A stretch of DNA of 64,000 bases. It comes from Sulfurisoma sp. GTDB lineage: Bacteria; Pseudomonadota; Gammaproteobacteria; Burkholderiales; Rhodocyclaceae. The notes under the pieces were generated by a model. It worked only from the letters and a program-made list of their open reading frames with translations, searched no databases and had not been told where the DNA came from. How positions within the stretch are numbered: position 1 is the stretch's first letter; each line of letters opens with the position of its first letter. Positions 1-10,658 of the stretch are shown here, one piece after another. The stretch spans positions 62,001 through 126,000 of the forward strand of contig JAUYFI010000063.1 of the NCBI GenBank assembly GCA_030691075.1, written 5' to 3'. The position numbers and the translations under genes are program-made.

Positions 1-1464
1 TCTCAGTTTAATGACTTGTCGTGGGTAGGGGCGATAGGGGCGCAGTTCCGCCGGCAGGGCCTTCAGGGCCTCGCTGGCGGCAGCCCGGCTCGTAAAATCG
101 CCGTAAATGACACCCATGCGCTCCGTGCCGTGCATCGGCACGAAATAGACCCGCACCATGGCGGGATCGAGCAGGGCGTCGGCGCGGCCGAGCAGGGTCT
201 CGATGCGCCGGACCTGGGAACTGTCGGTGCCGAGCAGCTGGATGAACCAGCGGTCGTCCTGAACCTGCTCGAACCATAGTCGATGCTCGATCAGGCGTTG
301 CTGCACGGGCTTGGGCAGCTTCTGCCACGCCGGTGGAATGGGTGGGGCGGTAGTCGCCTGGGTGGGTGGCACTTGAGGTGTTGTGGGCGCCGGCTGGCTT
401 GGGGGCGCCGGCTGCGTGGCCACCGCGTCGGCGTTTGGAGGGACGCTTGCGGCGGCCGGCGCGGCGGGTGGCGGTGTTATGGGCAAAGTCGGCACCCCAG
501 GGGTACTTCCTTCGGGGCGCGCTGGCGGGACGGCGGGTGCGACCGGGTTGGGTTGTGTAATGGCCTGGTTGCTCCAGAACCACGCGGCCCCCGCTGCCAG
601 CAGCACGACCGCCGCGCCGGCGGCAAGCCAGGCCGACTTGCCGCCGCGCGGCATGGCGCCGAATTCCGAATCGGCGATGGCGGCGCGCACATGCTTGGCG
701 GTGATCTGGTGGGTGTTCTGGCTGTAGGCGGCGAGGAGGGACTTGTCGGCGAGGATGTTGACGCGCCGCGTCAGTCCCAGCGAGGCGCCGGCGATCTCGC
801 GGATGGCGGCGGGGGCGAAAACGTTGGGCCCCTTGTAGCCGGCGGCGCGCATGCGGAAGTCGAGATACTCGGCGATGTCCTCGCGCACCAGCGGCTCGAG
901 GGTGAAGTTGTGGGTAATGCGCTCCTTGAGCTGGCGCATGTCCGGGCGCCCCAGCACGTCGTTGAGCTCGGGCTGGCCGAAGAGCACCAGTTGCATCAGC
1001 TTGTGGCGGTTTGACTCGAGATTCGACAGCAGGCGAATTTCCTCGAGCGTCTCGGCCGGCATGGCATGGGCCTCGTCGATCAGCACCACGACCTGGCGGC
1101 CCTCGGCATAGAGCTTGATCAGGTGGTCCTGCAGAATGCGCAATATGGTGGAAAGCCGCGTGTGCTCGGGGATATTCAGTTGCAGCTCGTGGGCGATGGC
1201 GTAGAGGATGTCGTCGCGCGCCAGCGAGGGATTGGCCAGATAGACGATGGAAACGTGCGCCGGCAGGCGTTCCATCAGCACCCGGCAGAGCATGGTCTTG
1301 CCGCTGCCGACTTCGCCGCTCGCCTTGACGATACCCTCGTCATGGGTAATGGCGTACATCAGCGCCTCCAGCGTCGCGCCGCGGTTGGCACCGGCGAAGA
1401 AGAAGTCGGTGTGCGGCGTGATGCGGAACGGGACTTCGGACAGGCCGAAGTGTTCGAGGTACAT
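1..1464 (-). CDS. ExeA/GspA-family AAA+ ATPase with C-terminal SPOR-like domain (partial)
   Basis: The gene starts at ATG 1464 (MYLEHFGLSEVPF) and stays open to base 1, so the C-terminus is cut by the window edge. It has a Walker A motif GEVGSGKT (residues 50-57), Walker B LIDEAH (128-133), and one membrane segment at about 276-297. A Pro/Ala-rich linker follows, then a tail (about 405-488) resembling a SPOR peptidoglycan-binding domain. The ATPase-TM-periplasmic layout is that of ExeA/GspA and MshM proteins, which help place secretins or pili in the cell wall. The linker contains a copy of the dispersed repeat (485-537), read as PARPEGSTPGVP. It follows the sigma-54 regulator gene by 34 bp and is probably cotranscribed with it. 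Which machine it serves is unknown; the type II-like system at 44-64 kb is a candidate only. Confidence 0.85.
   Translation of the reverse strand, partial: MYLEHFGLSEVPFRITPHTDFFFAGANRGATLEALMYAITHDEGIVKASGEVGSGKTMLCRVLMERLPAHVSIVYLANPSLARDDILYAIAHELQLNIPEHTRLSTILRILQDHLIKLYAEGRQVVVLIDEAHAMPAETLEEIRLLSNLESNRHKLMQLVLFGQPELNDVLGRPDMRQLKERITHNFTLEPLVREDIAEYLDFRMRAAGYKGPNVFAPAAIREIAGASLGLTRRVNILADKSLLAAYSQNTHQITAKHVRAAIADSEFGAMPRGGKSAWLAAGAAVVLLAAGAAWFWSNQAITQPNPVAPAVPPARPEGSTPGVPTLPITPPPAAPAAASVPPNADAVATQPAPPSQPAPTTPQVPPTQATTAPPIPPAWQKLPKPVQQRLIEHRLWFEQVQDDRWFIQLLGTDSSQVRRIETLLGRADALLDPAMVRVYFVPMHGTERMGVIYGDFTSRAAASEALKALPAELRPYRPYPRQVIKLR
485..537 (-). repeat. Dispersed modular repeat, long form A, inside the ExeA-like gene
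   Basis: Read on the minus strand, the copy begins GCCGTCCCGCCAGC, contains the hairpin core CCCCGAAGGAAGTACCC..GGGG, and ends GCCGACTTT. It is translated in frame as AVPPARPEGSTPGVPTL, nearly the same peptide as in tatB. Confidence 0.8.
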
Positions 1465-1498
1465 GGTAGCCGGGCCTATGAGGTGTCGGGAAGCGGAG

Positions 1499-2980
1499 TC
1501 ACGAGTCGGTGCGGGAATCGTTGCGCGAAAGAGTCTCGATGCGATTGTAGAGCGTCGTCCGGTTCACGCCCAGCAGTTTGGCGGCCTGGCTCAGGTTGCC
1601 CTGCGCCAGCTGTTGCGCGGCATTGATGTAGGCACGCTCCCATTGCCGCAGCTGGCGGTCGAGGCTGAAGTCGCCCTGGGCGCCGAGGGAACCCATTGCG
1701 CGCAGGTGATCCAGCGCCAGCGTGTCGAATGCAGCCGGCTCCTCGGGCAGTTCCATGCGCGGGGCGGCGGCTGGCGTCTCGCCCTCGTCAAGCTCGTCCT
1801 CGAGTTCCTCGCGGCCGATGGCGGCGGCGGGGTGCTTGGTGGTCAGGCGGATGACAATGTTGCGCAGCTCGCGGACATTGCCCGGGAAGGCATAGTCGAG
1901 CCAGCGTTGCCGCGCCGCGTCGGACAGGGTGAACGGCGCCACCGCGAACTGGCGGGCAAATTCGTTGCGGAAATGGTCGAGCAGCAGCAGGCGGTCGTCG
2001 CCGAGTTCGCGCACCGGCGGGACAGCGACGGTGAACACCGATAGCCGGTGATAGAGGTCGGCGCGGAAGCGCCCTTCGCGCACTTCCTTCTTGAGGTCGC
2101 GGTTGGTGGCGGCGATGACGCGGGTGCGCGAAGTGCGCGACTGGGTTTCGCCGACTCGCTGGTATTCGCCGTTTTCGAGCACGCGCAGCAGCTTGGGTTG
2201 CAGATCGAGCGGCAACTCGCCGATTTCGTCGAGGAACAGCGTGCCGTCGGCGGCGTCCTCGAAGTAGCCGGCGCGGGCGCCGGTCGCGCCGGTGAAGGCG
2301 CCCTTGGCGTGGCCGAACAGCGTCGGTTCGACCAGCGACGGGGCAATGGCGGCGCAATTGAGCGCGAAATAGGGGCGGCCGGTGCGCTCCGACAGATGAT
2401 GCAGTGCGTTGGCGACGAGTTCCTTGCCGCTGCCGGATTCGCCCTCGATCAGCACCGGGAAGGGCGCATTGGCATATTGGCGCAGTTGCAGGCGCAGCTT
2501 CTGCATCGGGGCGCTCGCGCCGATGAGCAGGGCATCGGCCGCGGCCGGCGTTTCGGGAACCCCCGCGGTTTCCTTGCCGACGGCCAGCAGCTGCCGCAGC
2601 AGGCCCAGCAGATGCCGCGGGTCGGCCGGCTTGGCGACGAAATCAGCGGCGCCGAGTACGCGGGCATGGCGGGCGTTGGCGGCGTCGTTCTGGCCGGAGA
2701 GCACGACGATGCGGATGTCCGGCACGCGGGCCAGCAGTTCCGAGATCAGCGCGAAGCCCTCGTCCGGCCGGTGGGGCAGCGGCGGCAGGCCGAGGTCGAC
2801 CAGGGCCGCGACCGGTTTCGGTTCTTGCTGTTCCAGCCGCTGCAGCGCCTCGCCGCGCGTCACCGCCGAGACGATGACGAACTCCTTGCCCAGGAAATAC
2901 TTGAGCGAATCGACGATCAGGGGGTCGTCGTCGACGATCAGCAGCAGGGGCAGGGGGGCTGGCGCGGGGTGGTCGCTCAC
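1499..2980 (-). CDS. Sigma-54-dependent response regulator (PrsR/NtrC type)
   Basis: Three-part enhancer-binding protein of 493 residues from GTG 2980. The receiver domain (about 12-130) has an acidic pocket VDDD and probable phospho-acceptor D62 in VDLGLPP. The AAA+ domain has Walker A GESGSGKE (180-187), the sigma-54 contact loop GAFTGA (227-232) and Walker B LFLDEIGE (248-255). A Fis-type helix-turn-helix lies at the C-terminus ([19 protein letters not shown]). The receiver resembles PrsR of PEP-CTERM/exopolysaccharide systems, although no exosortase genes are visible here. An upstream ATG at 3073 would add 31 residues lacking any receiver character, so GTG 2980 is preferred, although its ribosome-binding site is weak. 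No partner histidine kinase is in the window. It precedes the ExeA-like ATPase and may control it. Confidence 0.88.
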   Translation of the reverse strand: MSDHPAPAPLPLLLIVDDDPLIVDSLKYFLGKEFVIVSAVTRGEALQRLEQQEPKPVAALVDLGLPPLPHRPDEGFALISELLARVPDIRIVVLSGQNDAANARHARVLGAADFVAKPADPRHLLGLLRQLLAVGKETAGVPETPAAADALLIGASAPMQKLRLQLRQYANAPFPVLIEGESGSGKELVANALHHLSERTGRPYFALNCAAIAPSLVEPTLFGHAKGAFTGATGARAGYFEDAADGTLFLDEIGELPLDLQPKLLRVLENGEYQRVGETQSRTSRTRVIAATNRDLKKEVREGRFRADLYHRLSVFTVAVPPVRELGDDRLLLLDHFRNEFARQFAVAPFTLSDAARQRWLDYAFPGNVRELRNIVIRLTTKHPAAAIGREELEDELDEGETPAAAPRMELPEEPAAFDTLALDHLRAMGSLGAQGDFSLDRQLRQWERAYINAAQQLAQGNLSQAAKLLGVNRTTLYNRIETLSRNDSRTDS

Positions 2981-3101
2981 GGGGGCAGCGGTACTCGTTA
3001 GGCGGACGGCGGCATGATACAGGAGGCAAAATAGGCAGGGGGCCGGGCTGGAACCGGCTCCCTGCCATGCCAAATGCTTTGAAGTTGGGCCGAGCCATTA
3101 C

Positions 3102-3110
3102 TGGTAGAAT
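3102..3110 (+). promoter_or_regulatory. Extended -10 promoter element for the mla operon
   Basis: TGGTAGAAT (TG at 3102-3103, TAGAAT at 3105-3110) matches an extended -10 box 24 bp before the mlaF ATG. The nearest -35-like hexamers (TTGGGC 3085-3090, TTGAAG 3079-3084) are badly spaced, so the extended -10 carries the prediction. Confidence 0.4.
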
Positions 3111-3133
3111 CACGCGCTTAAAAATCCGGCCCC

Positions 3134-3961
3134 ATGAACGACGATCCGCTCATTCGCCTCACCGATGTCAACTTTGCCTACGACCAGCGGCCGATCCTCA
3201 CCGGCATCAATCTGGTCATTCCGCGCGGCAAGGTGGTGGCCATCATGGGCCTGTCGGGTTGCGGCAAAACCACCACGCTGCGCCTGATCGGCGGGCAGAT
3301 TCGGCCGTCATCGGGCAGGGTGGAGGTCGACGGCCAGGTGGTGCATGAGCTCGATTCCGATGGCCTCTACGAACTGCGCCGGCGCATGGGCATGCTGTTC
3401 CAGTTCGGCGCGCTGTTCACCGATATGTCGGTCTACGACAACATCGCCTTCCAGATGCGCGAGCACACCGACCTGCCGGAGGAGCTGATCCACGACATGG
3501 TGATGATGAAGCTCCATGCCGTCGGCCTGCGCGGCGCCGCCGGCCTGATGCCCTCGGAGCTTTCCGGCGGCATGGCGCGGCGCGTGGCGCTGGCGCGCGC
3601 CATCGCCCTCGATCCGATGCTCATCATGTACGACGAGCCTTTCGCCGGCCTCGACCCGATCTCGCTGTCCATTGTCGGCGAGCTGATCCGCAAGCTCAAC
3701 GACGCGCTCGGCACCAGTTCCATCGTGGTGACCCACGACGTGCAGGAATCGCTGAAGATCGTCGATTACATCTATTTCGTTTCCGCCGGCAAGATCGTCG
3801 CCGAGGGCACCGCCGAGGAAATCAAGCACTCGACCGAGCCCTACGTGCATCAGTTCGTCTGGGGCGAGCCCGACGGACCGGTGAACTTCCACTACCCGGC
3901 GCCGCGCCCGTACGGTGAGGAAATGCTCGCCGGACCCGGCAAAAAGCAGGTGTGGTGGTGA
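3134..3961 (+). CDS. mlaF: Phospholipid ABC transporter ATP-binding protein MlaF
   Basis: This is the cytoplasmic ATPase (275 residues) of the MlaFEDB complex, which moves phospholipids between the inner membrane and the periplasmic carrier MlaC to keep the outer membrane asymmetric. It has Walker A GLSGCGKTT (39-47), ABC signature LSGGM (143-147), and Walker B LIMYDE (163-168) followed by PFAGLDP, the MlaF-type variant. It is the first gene of mlaFEDACB and overlaps mlaE. Length and motifs are normal for the family. Confidence 0.95.
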   Translation: MNDDPLIRLTDVNFAYDQRPILTGINLVIPRGKVVAIMGLSGCGKTTTLRLIGGQIRPSSGRVEVDGQVVHELDSDGLYELRRRMGMLFQFGALFTDMSVYDNIAFQMREHTDLPEELIHDMVMMKLHAVGLRGAAGLMPSELSGGMARRVALARAIALDPMLIMYDEPFAGLDPISLSIVGELIRKLNDALGTSSIVVTHDVQESLKIVDYIYFVSAGKIVAEGTAEEIKHSTEPYVHQFVWGEPDGPVNFHYPAPRPYGEEMLAGPGKKQVWW

Positions 3962-4746
3962 ACGCCCTGCGCCGCATCCTCGAAGCCCTGGGTCGTCGCG
4001 TCACCGGCCGCATCTGGCGCCTCGGCTTCGCCGCTCGCTTCCTGTTCGCCACCCTGCTGCACTCGGGCACGGCACTCAAGCGCTTTCACCTGACCATCCG
4101 CGAGATCTACTTCACCGGGGTGCTGTCGCTGATCATCATCCTGGTGTCGGGTCTGTTCGTTGGCATGGTGCTGGGCCTGCAGGGCTACGACACGCTGCAA
4201 CGCTATGGTTCGACGGAGGCGCTGGGCATTCTCGTCGCCCTCTCGCTGGTGCGCGAACTCGGCCCGGTGGTGTCGGCGCTGCTCTTCGCCAGTCGCGCCG
4301 GTTCGGCGATCACCGCCGAAATCGGCCTGATGAAGGCGACCGAGCAACTCTCGGCCATGGAAATGATGGCCGTCGACCCGATCGCCCGCGTCGTCGCACC
4401 GCGCTTCTGGGCCGGCGTGATCTCCATGCCGCTGCTGGCGGCGCTGTTCTCGGCCATGGGCATCTTCGGCGGCTATCTGGTCGGCGTGCAGTTGATCGGG
4501 GTGGACGAGGGTTCGTTCTGGTCGCAGATGCAGGCCTCGGTCGATTTCCGCGAGGACATCATCAACGGCGTCATCAAGAGCTTCGTCTTCGGCGTTATCG
4601 TCAGCTGGATCGCCGTGTTCGAGGGCTACGACTCGGAACCCACGGCGGAAGGCGTGTCCGGCGCCACCACCCGCACGGTGGTGACTTCGTCGCTGGCCAT
4701 CCTCTTCGCCGACTTCATTCTTACCGCATTCATGTTCAGAGGGTAA
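3958..4746 (+). CDS. mlaE: Phospholipid ABC transporter permease MlaE
   Basis: Inner-membrane permease of the Mla complex (262 residues), with the MlaE features SLVRELGPVVSALLFASRAGSAITAEIGLMK and several hydrophobic segments. GTG 3958 forms a 4-nt GTGA overlap with the mlaF stop and has AGCAGG about 7 nt upstream. GTG 3952 and 3955 are in-frame alternatives. MlaE dimerises beneath the MlaD ring and is driven by MlaF. The overlap implies translational coupling. Confidence 0.94.
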   Translation: MNALRRILEALGRRVTGRIWRLGFAARFLFATLLHSGTALKRFHLTIREIYFTGVLSLIIILVSGLFVGMVLGLQGYDTLQRYGSTEALGILVALSLVRELGPVVSALLFASRAGSAITAEIGLMKATEQLSAMEMMAVDPIARVVAPRFWAGVISMPLLAALFSAMGIFGGYLVGVQLIGVDEGSFWSQMQASVDFREDIINGVIKSFVFGVIVSWIAVFEGYDSEPTAEGVSGATTRTVVTSSLAILFADFILTAFMFRG

Positions 4747-4750
4747 TCCC

Positions 4751-5233
4751 GTGAATAGAGCCACCATCGATCTCTGGGTTGGAGCCTTCGTCGCCATCGG
4801 CCTGGTTTCCCTGCTGTTTCTCGCGCTGAAGGTCGGCAACCTGGCCGCGTCGAGCAGCGGCGAGACATACCGGCTGCAGGCCGAATTTGATAACATCGGC
4901 GGCCTCAAGGTGCGGGCGCCGGTGAAAAGCGCGGGCGTGGTGGTCGGGCGGGTTGCGGACATCCGGCTCGATCCGGAGTCATATCGGGCAGTGGTGGCGA
5001 TGAACGTGGAAAGCCGTTTCAAGTTCCCGCGCGACACCATCCTGACCATCAACACCTCGGGCCTGCTTGGCGAGCAATATGTCGGTTTCGAGGTAGGCGG
5101 CGACAGCGAATTGATCAAGGACGGCGCAATCTTGAAGAAGACGCAGTCGGCCGTGGTGCTGGAAAAGCTGATCAGTCAGTTCATGTTCAACAAGGCTGCC
5201 GAGGGTGGTGACGGCGGCAGTGACAAGAAGTGA
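4751..5233 (+). CDS. mlaD: MCE-domain substrate-binding protein MlaD
   Basis: 160 residues from GTG 4751. One N-terminal membrane anchor (about 7-27, LWVGAFVAIGLVSLLFLAL) is followed by a periplasmic MCE domain (YRLQAEFDNIGGLKVRAPVKSAGVVVGRV...). MlaD forms the hexameric periplasmic ring on MlaE that receives lipid from or hands it to MlaC. It lies 4 bp after mlaE. The length is typical of single-MCE MlaD. Confidence 0.94.
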   Translation: MNRATIDLWVGAFVAIGLVSLLFLALKVGNLAASSSGETYRLQAEFDNIGGLKVRAPVKSAGVVVGRVADIRLDPESYRAVVAMNVESRFKFPRDTILTINTSGLLGEQYVGFEVGGDSELIKDGAILKKTQSAVVLEKLISQFMFNKAAEGGDGGSDKK

Positions 5234-5243
5234 GGGGAATGCA

Positions 5244-5951
5244 GTGAGGAATCTGCTCGTGAAGCGAATCCCGGTGTTGGCCTGCGTCGCCCTGCTGCTC
5301 GGCGGCTGCGCGACCTCCGGCAACCCCAAGGATCCGATCGAAGGCTTCAACCGGGCCATGTACGGCCTGAACGAGGCCGTCGACAAGGTCGCCATCAAGC
5401 CCGTCGCCAAGGCCTATGACTTCGTCCTGCCCTCGCCGGTCAAGCGTGGCGTGGCCAACGTCTTCGGCAACATCGACGACGTCTTCATCGGCGTAAACAA
5501 CCTGCTGCAGGGGAAGGGCAAGGATGGCATCGTCGATCTCGGCCGCTTCCTGGTCAACAGTACCGTCGGGATATTCGGCATCTTCGACGTTGCCAGCAAC
5601 ATCGGCATGGAAAAGCACGACGAGGATTTCGGTCAGACCTTCGGTCGCTGGGGCATCGGTCCCGGCGCCTACGTGGTGGTGCCGTTCTTCGGGTCGCGCA
5701 CGGCGCGCGACACGGTCGGTCTGGTGCTCGACGTCAAGACCGATCCGATCGCCAACATCCACGACGTACCGTCGCGCAACGTCCTGCTCGTCACCCGTAT
5801 CGTCAGCGACCGCGCCCAGATGCTGCCGGCCGACAAGGTGATCGAGGAAGCCGCGCTCGACAAGTATGCCTACATTCGCGACGGCTATCTGCAGCGCCGC
5901 CGCAACCTGATTCACGACGGCAATCCGCCGCGCGAGAAAGAGGACTTCTAA
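5244..5951 (+). CDS. mlaA: Outer-membrane lipoprotein MlaA (VacJ)
   Basis: Lipoprotein of about 235 residues. The signal peptide ends in the lipobox LLGGC, followed by the MlaA core (DPIEGFNRAMYGLNEAVDK, FVLPSPVKRGVANVFGNIDDV, GQTFGRWGIGPGAYVVVPFFG). It sits in the outer membrane and removes misplaced phospholipids from the outer leaflet, passing them to MlaC. GTG 5244 is preferred over upstream GTG 5205 because GAGGGG lies 7 nt before it and the signal peptide begins there. 5205 would overlap mlaD by 29 nt. Confidence 0.93.
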   Translation: MRNLLVKRIPVLACVALLLGGCATSGNPKDPIEGFNRAMYGLNEAVDKVAIKPVAKAYDFVLPSPVKRGVANVFGNIDDVFIGVNNLLQGKGKDGIVDLGRFLVNSTVGIFGIFDVASNIGMEKHDEDFGQTFGRWGIGPGAYVVVPFFGSRTARDTVGLVLDVKTDPIANIHDVPSRNVLLVTRIVSDRAQMLPADKVIEEAALDKYAYIRDGYLQRRRNLIHDGNPPREKEDF

Positions 5952-5975
5952 GCCGTGAAGATCAAGGAATATTCC

Positions 5976-6593
5976 ATGAAATGGCTGCTTGCCGTCGTTG
6001 CCGCGCTGTCTTTCAATGCCGCCGCGCTGGCGCAGGAGCAGGCGCCCGAGGTCCTCATCAAGAACGTCACCAACGAAGTGCTGGAGATCGTGCGCAAGGA
6101 CAAGGATATCCAGTCCGGCAACACGAAAAAGGCCATCGAGCTGGTCGAGGCCAAGGTGCTGCCGCACTTCAATTTCCCGCGCATGACACAGCTGGCGGTG
6201 GCGCGCGAATGGAAACAGGCGTCTGCCACGCAGCAGAAGGTGCTGACGGAGGAATTCCGCTCCCTGCTGGTGCGCACCTATTCCAAGGCGCTGACCGAGT
6301 ACAAGAACCAGACCATCGACTTCAAGCCGTTCAAGATGCAGGCGGGCGAAACCGACGTCAAGGTGCGCACCCAGATAGACCAGGCCGGCGCCAAGCCGAT
6401 CGGCCTCGACTACTACCTCGAGAAAATGCCCAACGGCTGGAAGGTTTATGACATCGAGGTCGGCGGCGTCAGTCTCGTCACCAACTATCGCGGCGAATTC
6501 ACCACCGAGGTGCGCAAGGGCGGCATCGATGGCCTGATCGCCACCCTGCAGGCCAAGAACAAGTCCGGTGAAGGCGCCGCCCCCAAAAAATGA
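5976..6593 (+). CDS. mlaC: Periplasmic phospholipid carrier MlaC
   Basis: 205 residues with a Sec signal peptide (MKWLLAVVAALSFNAAALA|QEQ). The MlaC fold follows (PEVLIKNVTNEVLEIV..., FNFPRMTQLAVAREW..., SLLVRTYSKALTEY). The soluble protein ferries phospholipid between MlaA and MlaD. ATG 5976 has AAGGA 7 nt upstream; GTG 5955 would add seven residues before the signal peptide and is less likely. The stop overlaps mlaB by 4 nt. Confidence 0.94.
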   Translation: MKWLLAVVAALSFNAAALAQEQAPEVLIKNVTNEVLEIVRKDKDIQSGNTKKAIELVEAKVLPHFNFPRMTQLAVAREWKQASATQQKVLTEEFRSLLVRTYSKALTEYKNQTIDFKPFKMQAGETDVKVRTQIDQAGAKPIGLDYYLEKMPNGWKVYDIEVGGVSLVTNYRGEFTTEVRKGGIDGLIATLQAKNKSGEGAAPKK

Positions 6594-6874
6594 CAATTTG
6601 CAGCACCGATGATGCCATCGTCGTCGATGGGGCGATGACCCTGCCGGTGGCGACGAGCCTGCTCAACGAGGGCAACGCGCTGGTCGCGGGGGGGCTCGGC
6701 CTGATTGATCTGTCGGGCGTGACCGACGTCGACTCCTCCGGCCTCTCGGTCGTGTTCGGCTGGCTGCGCGCCGCCAAGGCACAGGGCAAGTCCATCCGCA
6801 TCGCCAATCCGCCCAAGGATTTCATCAGCCTCGCCGAGGTTTATGGCGTGGTCGATCAATTGCCGCTCGCCTGA
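6590..6874 (+). CDS. mlaB: STAS-domain protein MlaB
   Basis: 94-residue single-domain STAS protein. The core LGLIDLSGVTDVDSSGLSVVFGWLR includes the serine-containing loop DSSG of the family. MlaB binds MlaF in the cytoplasm and stabilises and regulates the ATPase. The start overlaps the mlaC stop (ATGA), the last gene in the usual betaproteobacterial mlaFEDACB order. Confidence 0.9.
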   Translation: MTICSTDDAIVVDGAMTLPVATSLLNEGNALVAGGLGLIDLSGVTDVDSSGLSVVFGWLRAAKAQGKSIRIANPPKDFISLAEVYGVVDQLPLA

Positions 6875-6897
6875 CGGCGCGGCTGCGGGTCTGTCCC

Positions 6898-7629
<732 letters not shown>

Positions 7630-7744
7630 TTAGCCCCCCACGCCCATTCCATTCGCTGCCCCCCACCCCCAGAGGGGGCAAGCCGCGCATTTCGCCTTGG
7701 GGTCCCCCAAGGGGACTTCCTTCGGGGCGCGAGCCGGCGGCGAA
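7630..7744 (+). repeat. Repeat-rich spacer between the ABC ATPase and its permease
   Basis: The 115-bp gap combines a C-rich element (CCCCCACGCCCATTCCATTCGCTGCCCCCC) resembling the one at 21325-21410 with, at 7699-7741, a diverged copy of the long-form dispersed repeat in minus orientation (GGGGACTTCCTTCGGGGCGCG). It separates two genes that would otherwise be nearly contiguous. Confidence 0.6.
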
Positions 7745-8500
7745 ATGATCGGTTTCCTCACCCTGCTGCGGAAGGAAATCCTGCGCTTCTGGAAAGTCGG
7801 CTTCCAGACCGTCGCCGCGCCGGTGGTCACCGCGCTGCTCTACCTGCTGATCTTCTCTCACGTGCTGGCGGATCACGTCCGCGTCTATGACGACGTGCCC
7901 TATACAGCCTTCCTCGTCCCCGGGCTGGTGATGATGTCGATACTGCAGAATGCCTTCGCCAATTCCTCGTCCTCGCTGATCCAGTCCAAGGTGACGGGCA
8001 GCGTCGTCTTCATGTTGCTGGCGCCGATTTCCTACCGTGCCTTCTGGGCAGCCTACGTCGCCGCCGCCGCGCTGCGCGGCCTGCTGGTCGGGCTGGGCGT
8101 GTACCTGGTGACGCTGGCCTTTACCGGCGTGCGGCTGGAAGCGCCGCTGTGGATACTCGTTTTCGCCCTGCTCGGCGGGGCGATGCTCGGCACGCTCGGC
8201 GTGATTGCCGGCATCTGGGCCGACAAGTTCGACCAGCTTGCCGCCTTCCAGAACTTCCTGATCATGCCGCTGACCTTCCTCTCCGGCGTGTTCTACTCCA
8301 TTCACTCGCTGCCGCCGTTCTGGCGGGAGGTGTCGCACTGGAACCCCGTTTTCTACATGATCGACGGCTTCCGCCACGGTTTTTTTGCCCTGTCCGATGT
8401 GTCGCCATGGAAGAGTCTGGCGGTGGTCGGGGTATGCTTCGTTCTTCTTTCCGCCCTGACGCTGGAACTGCTGAGGCGCGGCTACAAACTGAGGATGTAA
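7745..8500 (+). CDS. ABC-2 type exporter permease (YadH-like)
   Basis: Integral membrane protein of 251 residues with six predicted hydrophobic segments, including APVVTALLYLLIFSHVL and the C-terminal ABC-2 signature region PLTFLSGVFYSIHSLPPFWREVSHWNPVFYMIDGFRHGFFA. It partners the ATPase at 6898-7629. ATG 7745 (MIGFLTLLRKEIL) is chosen because an upstream in-frame start at 7697 would translate repeat DNA. Substrate unknown. Confidence 0.9.
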   Translation: MIGFLTLLRKEILRFWKVGFQTVAAPVVTALLYLLIFSHVLADHVRVYDDVPYTAFLVPGLVMMSILQNAFANSSSSLIQSKVTGSVVFMLLAPISYRAFWAAYVAAAALRGLLVGLGVYLVTLAFTGVRLEAPLWILVFALLGGAMLGTLGVIAGIWADKFDQLAAFQNFLIMPLTFLSGVFYSIHSLPPFWREVSHWNPVFYMIDGFRHGFFALSDVSPWKSLAVVGVCFVLLSALTLELLRRGYKLRM

Positions 8501-8502
8501 CC

Positions 8503-10003
<1,501 letters not shown>

Positions 10004-10007
10004 TCGC

Positions 10008-10658
10008 ATGAACGGAATAAACATGATCACGGTGGCCCTCTCCAAGGGCCGCATCTTCGAGGAAACCCTGCCGCTGCTGGCGGCGGCGGGCATCGTGCCG
10101 AGCGAGAACCCCGAATCCTCGCGCAAGCTCGTCATCGGCACCAATCGCGCCGACGTACGGGTGGTGATCGTGCGCGCCTCCGACGTGCCGACCTACGTCC
10201 AGTACGGCGCGGCCGACCTCGGCATCGCCGGCAAGGACGTGCTGCTCGAGCACGGCGGCGCCGGCCTCTACCAGCCGCTCGATCTCAAGATCGCCAAGTG
10301 CCGCATGTGCGTCGCCGCGCCGGCGGGCTTCGACTATGCCGCCGCCGTGCGCCGCGGCGCGCGGCTGCGCGTCGCCACCAAATACATCAACACCGCCCGC
10401 GAACACTTCGCCGCCAAGGGTGTGCATGTCGACTTGATCAAGCTCTACGGCTCGATGGAACTGGCGCCGCTGGCCGGCCTGGCCGAGGCCATCGTCGACC
10501 TCGTTTCCTCGGGCGGCACGCTCAAGGCCAACAACCTGGTCGAGGTCGAGGACATCATGCCGATCTCGTCGCGCCTGGTCGTCAATCAGGCCGCGCTCAA
10601 GCTCAAGCGCGAGCTGCTGCAACCGGTCATCGACGCTTTCGCCCGAGCCGTGAAATGA
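10008..10658 (+). CDS. hisG: ATP phosphoribosyltransferase catalytic subunit HisG (short form)
   Basis: First enzyme of histidine synthesis, joining ATP and PRPP. At 216 residues this is the short HisG lacking the C-terminal regulatory domain, so it needs HisZ (not in this window) for activity and feedback control. Signature: [27 protein letters not shown]. It starts at ATG 10008; ATG 10023 ([10 protein letters not shown]) has the better ribosome-binding site (GGAA 6 nt away) and matches the usual family N-terminus. The stop overlaps hisD. Confidence 0.95.
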   Translation: MNGINMITVALSKGRIFEETLPLLAAAGIVPSENPESSRKLVIGTNRADVRVVIVRASDVPTYVQYGAADLGIAGKDVLLEHGGAGLYQPLDLKIAKCRMCVAAPAGFDYAAAVRRGARLRVATKYINTAREHFAAKGVHVDLIKLYGSMELAPLAGLAEAIVDLVSSGGTLKANNLVEVEDIMPISSRLVVNQAALKLKRELLQPVIDAFARAVK

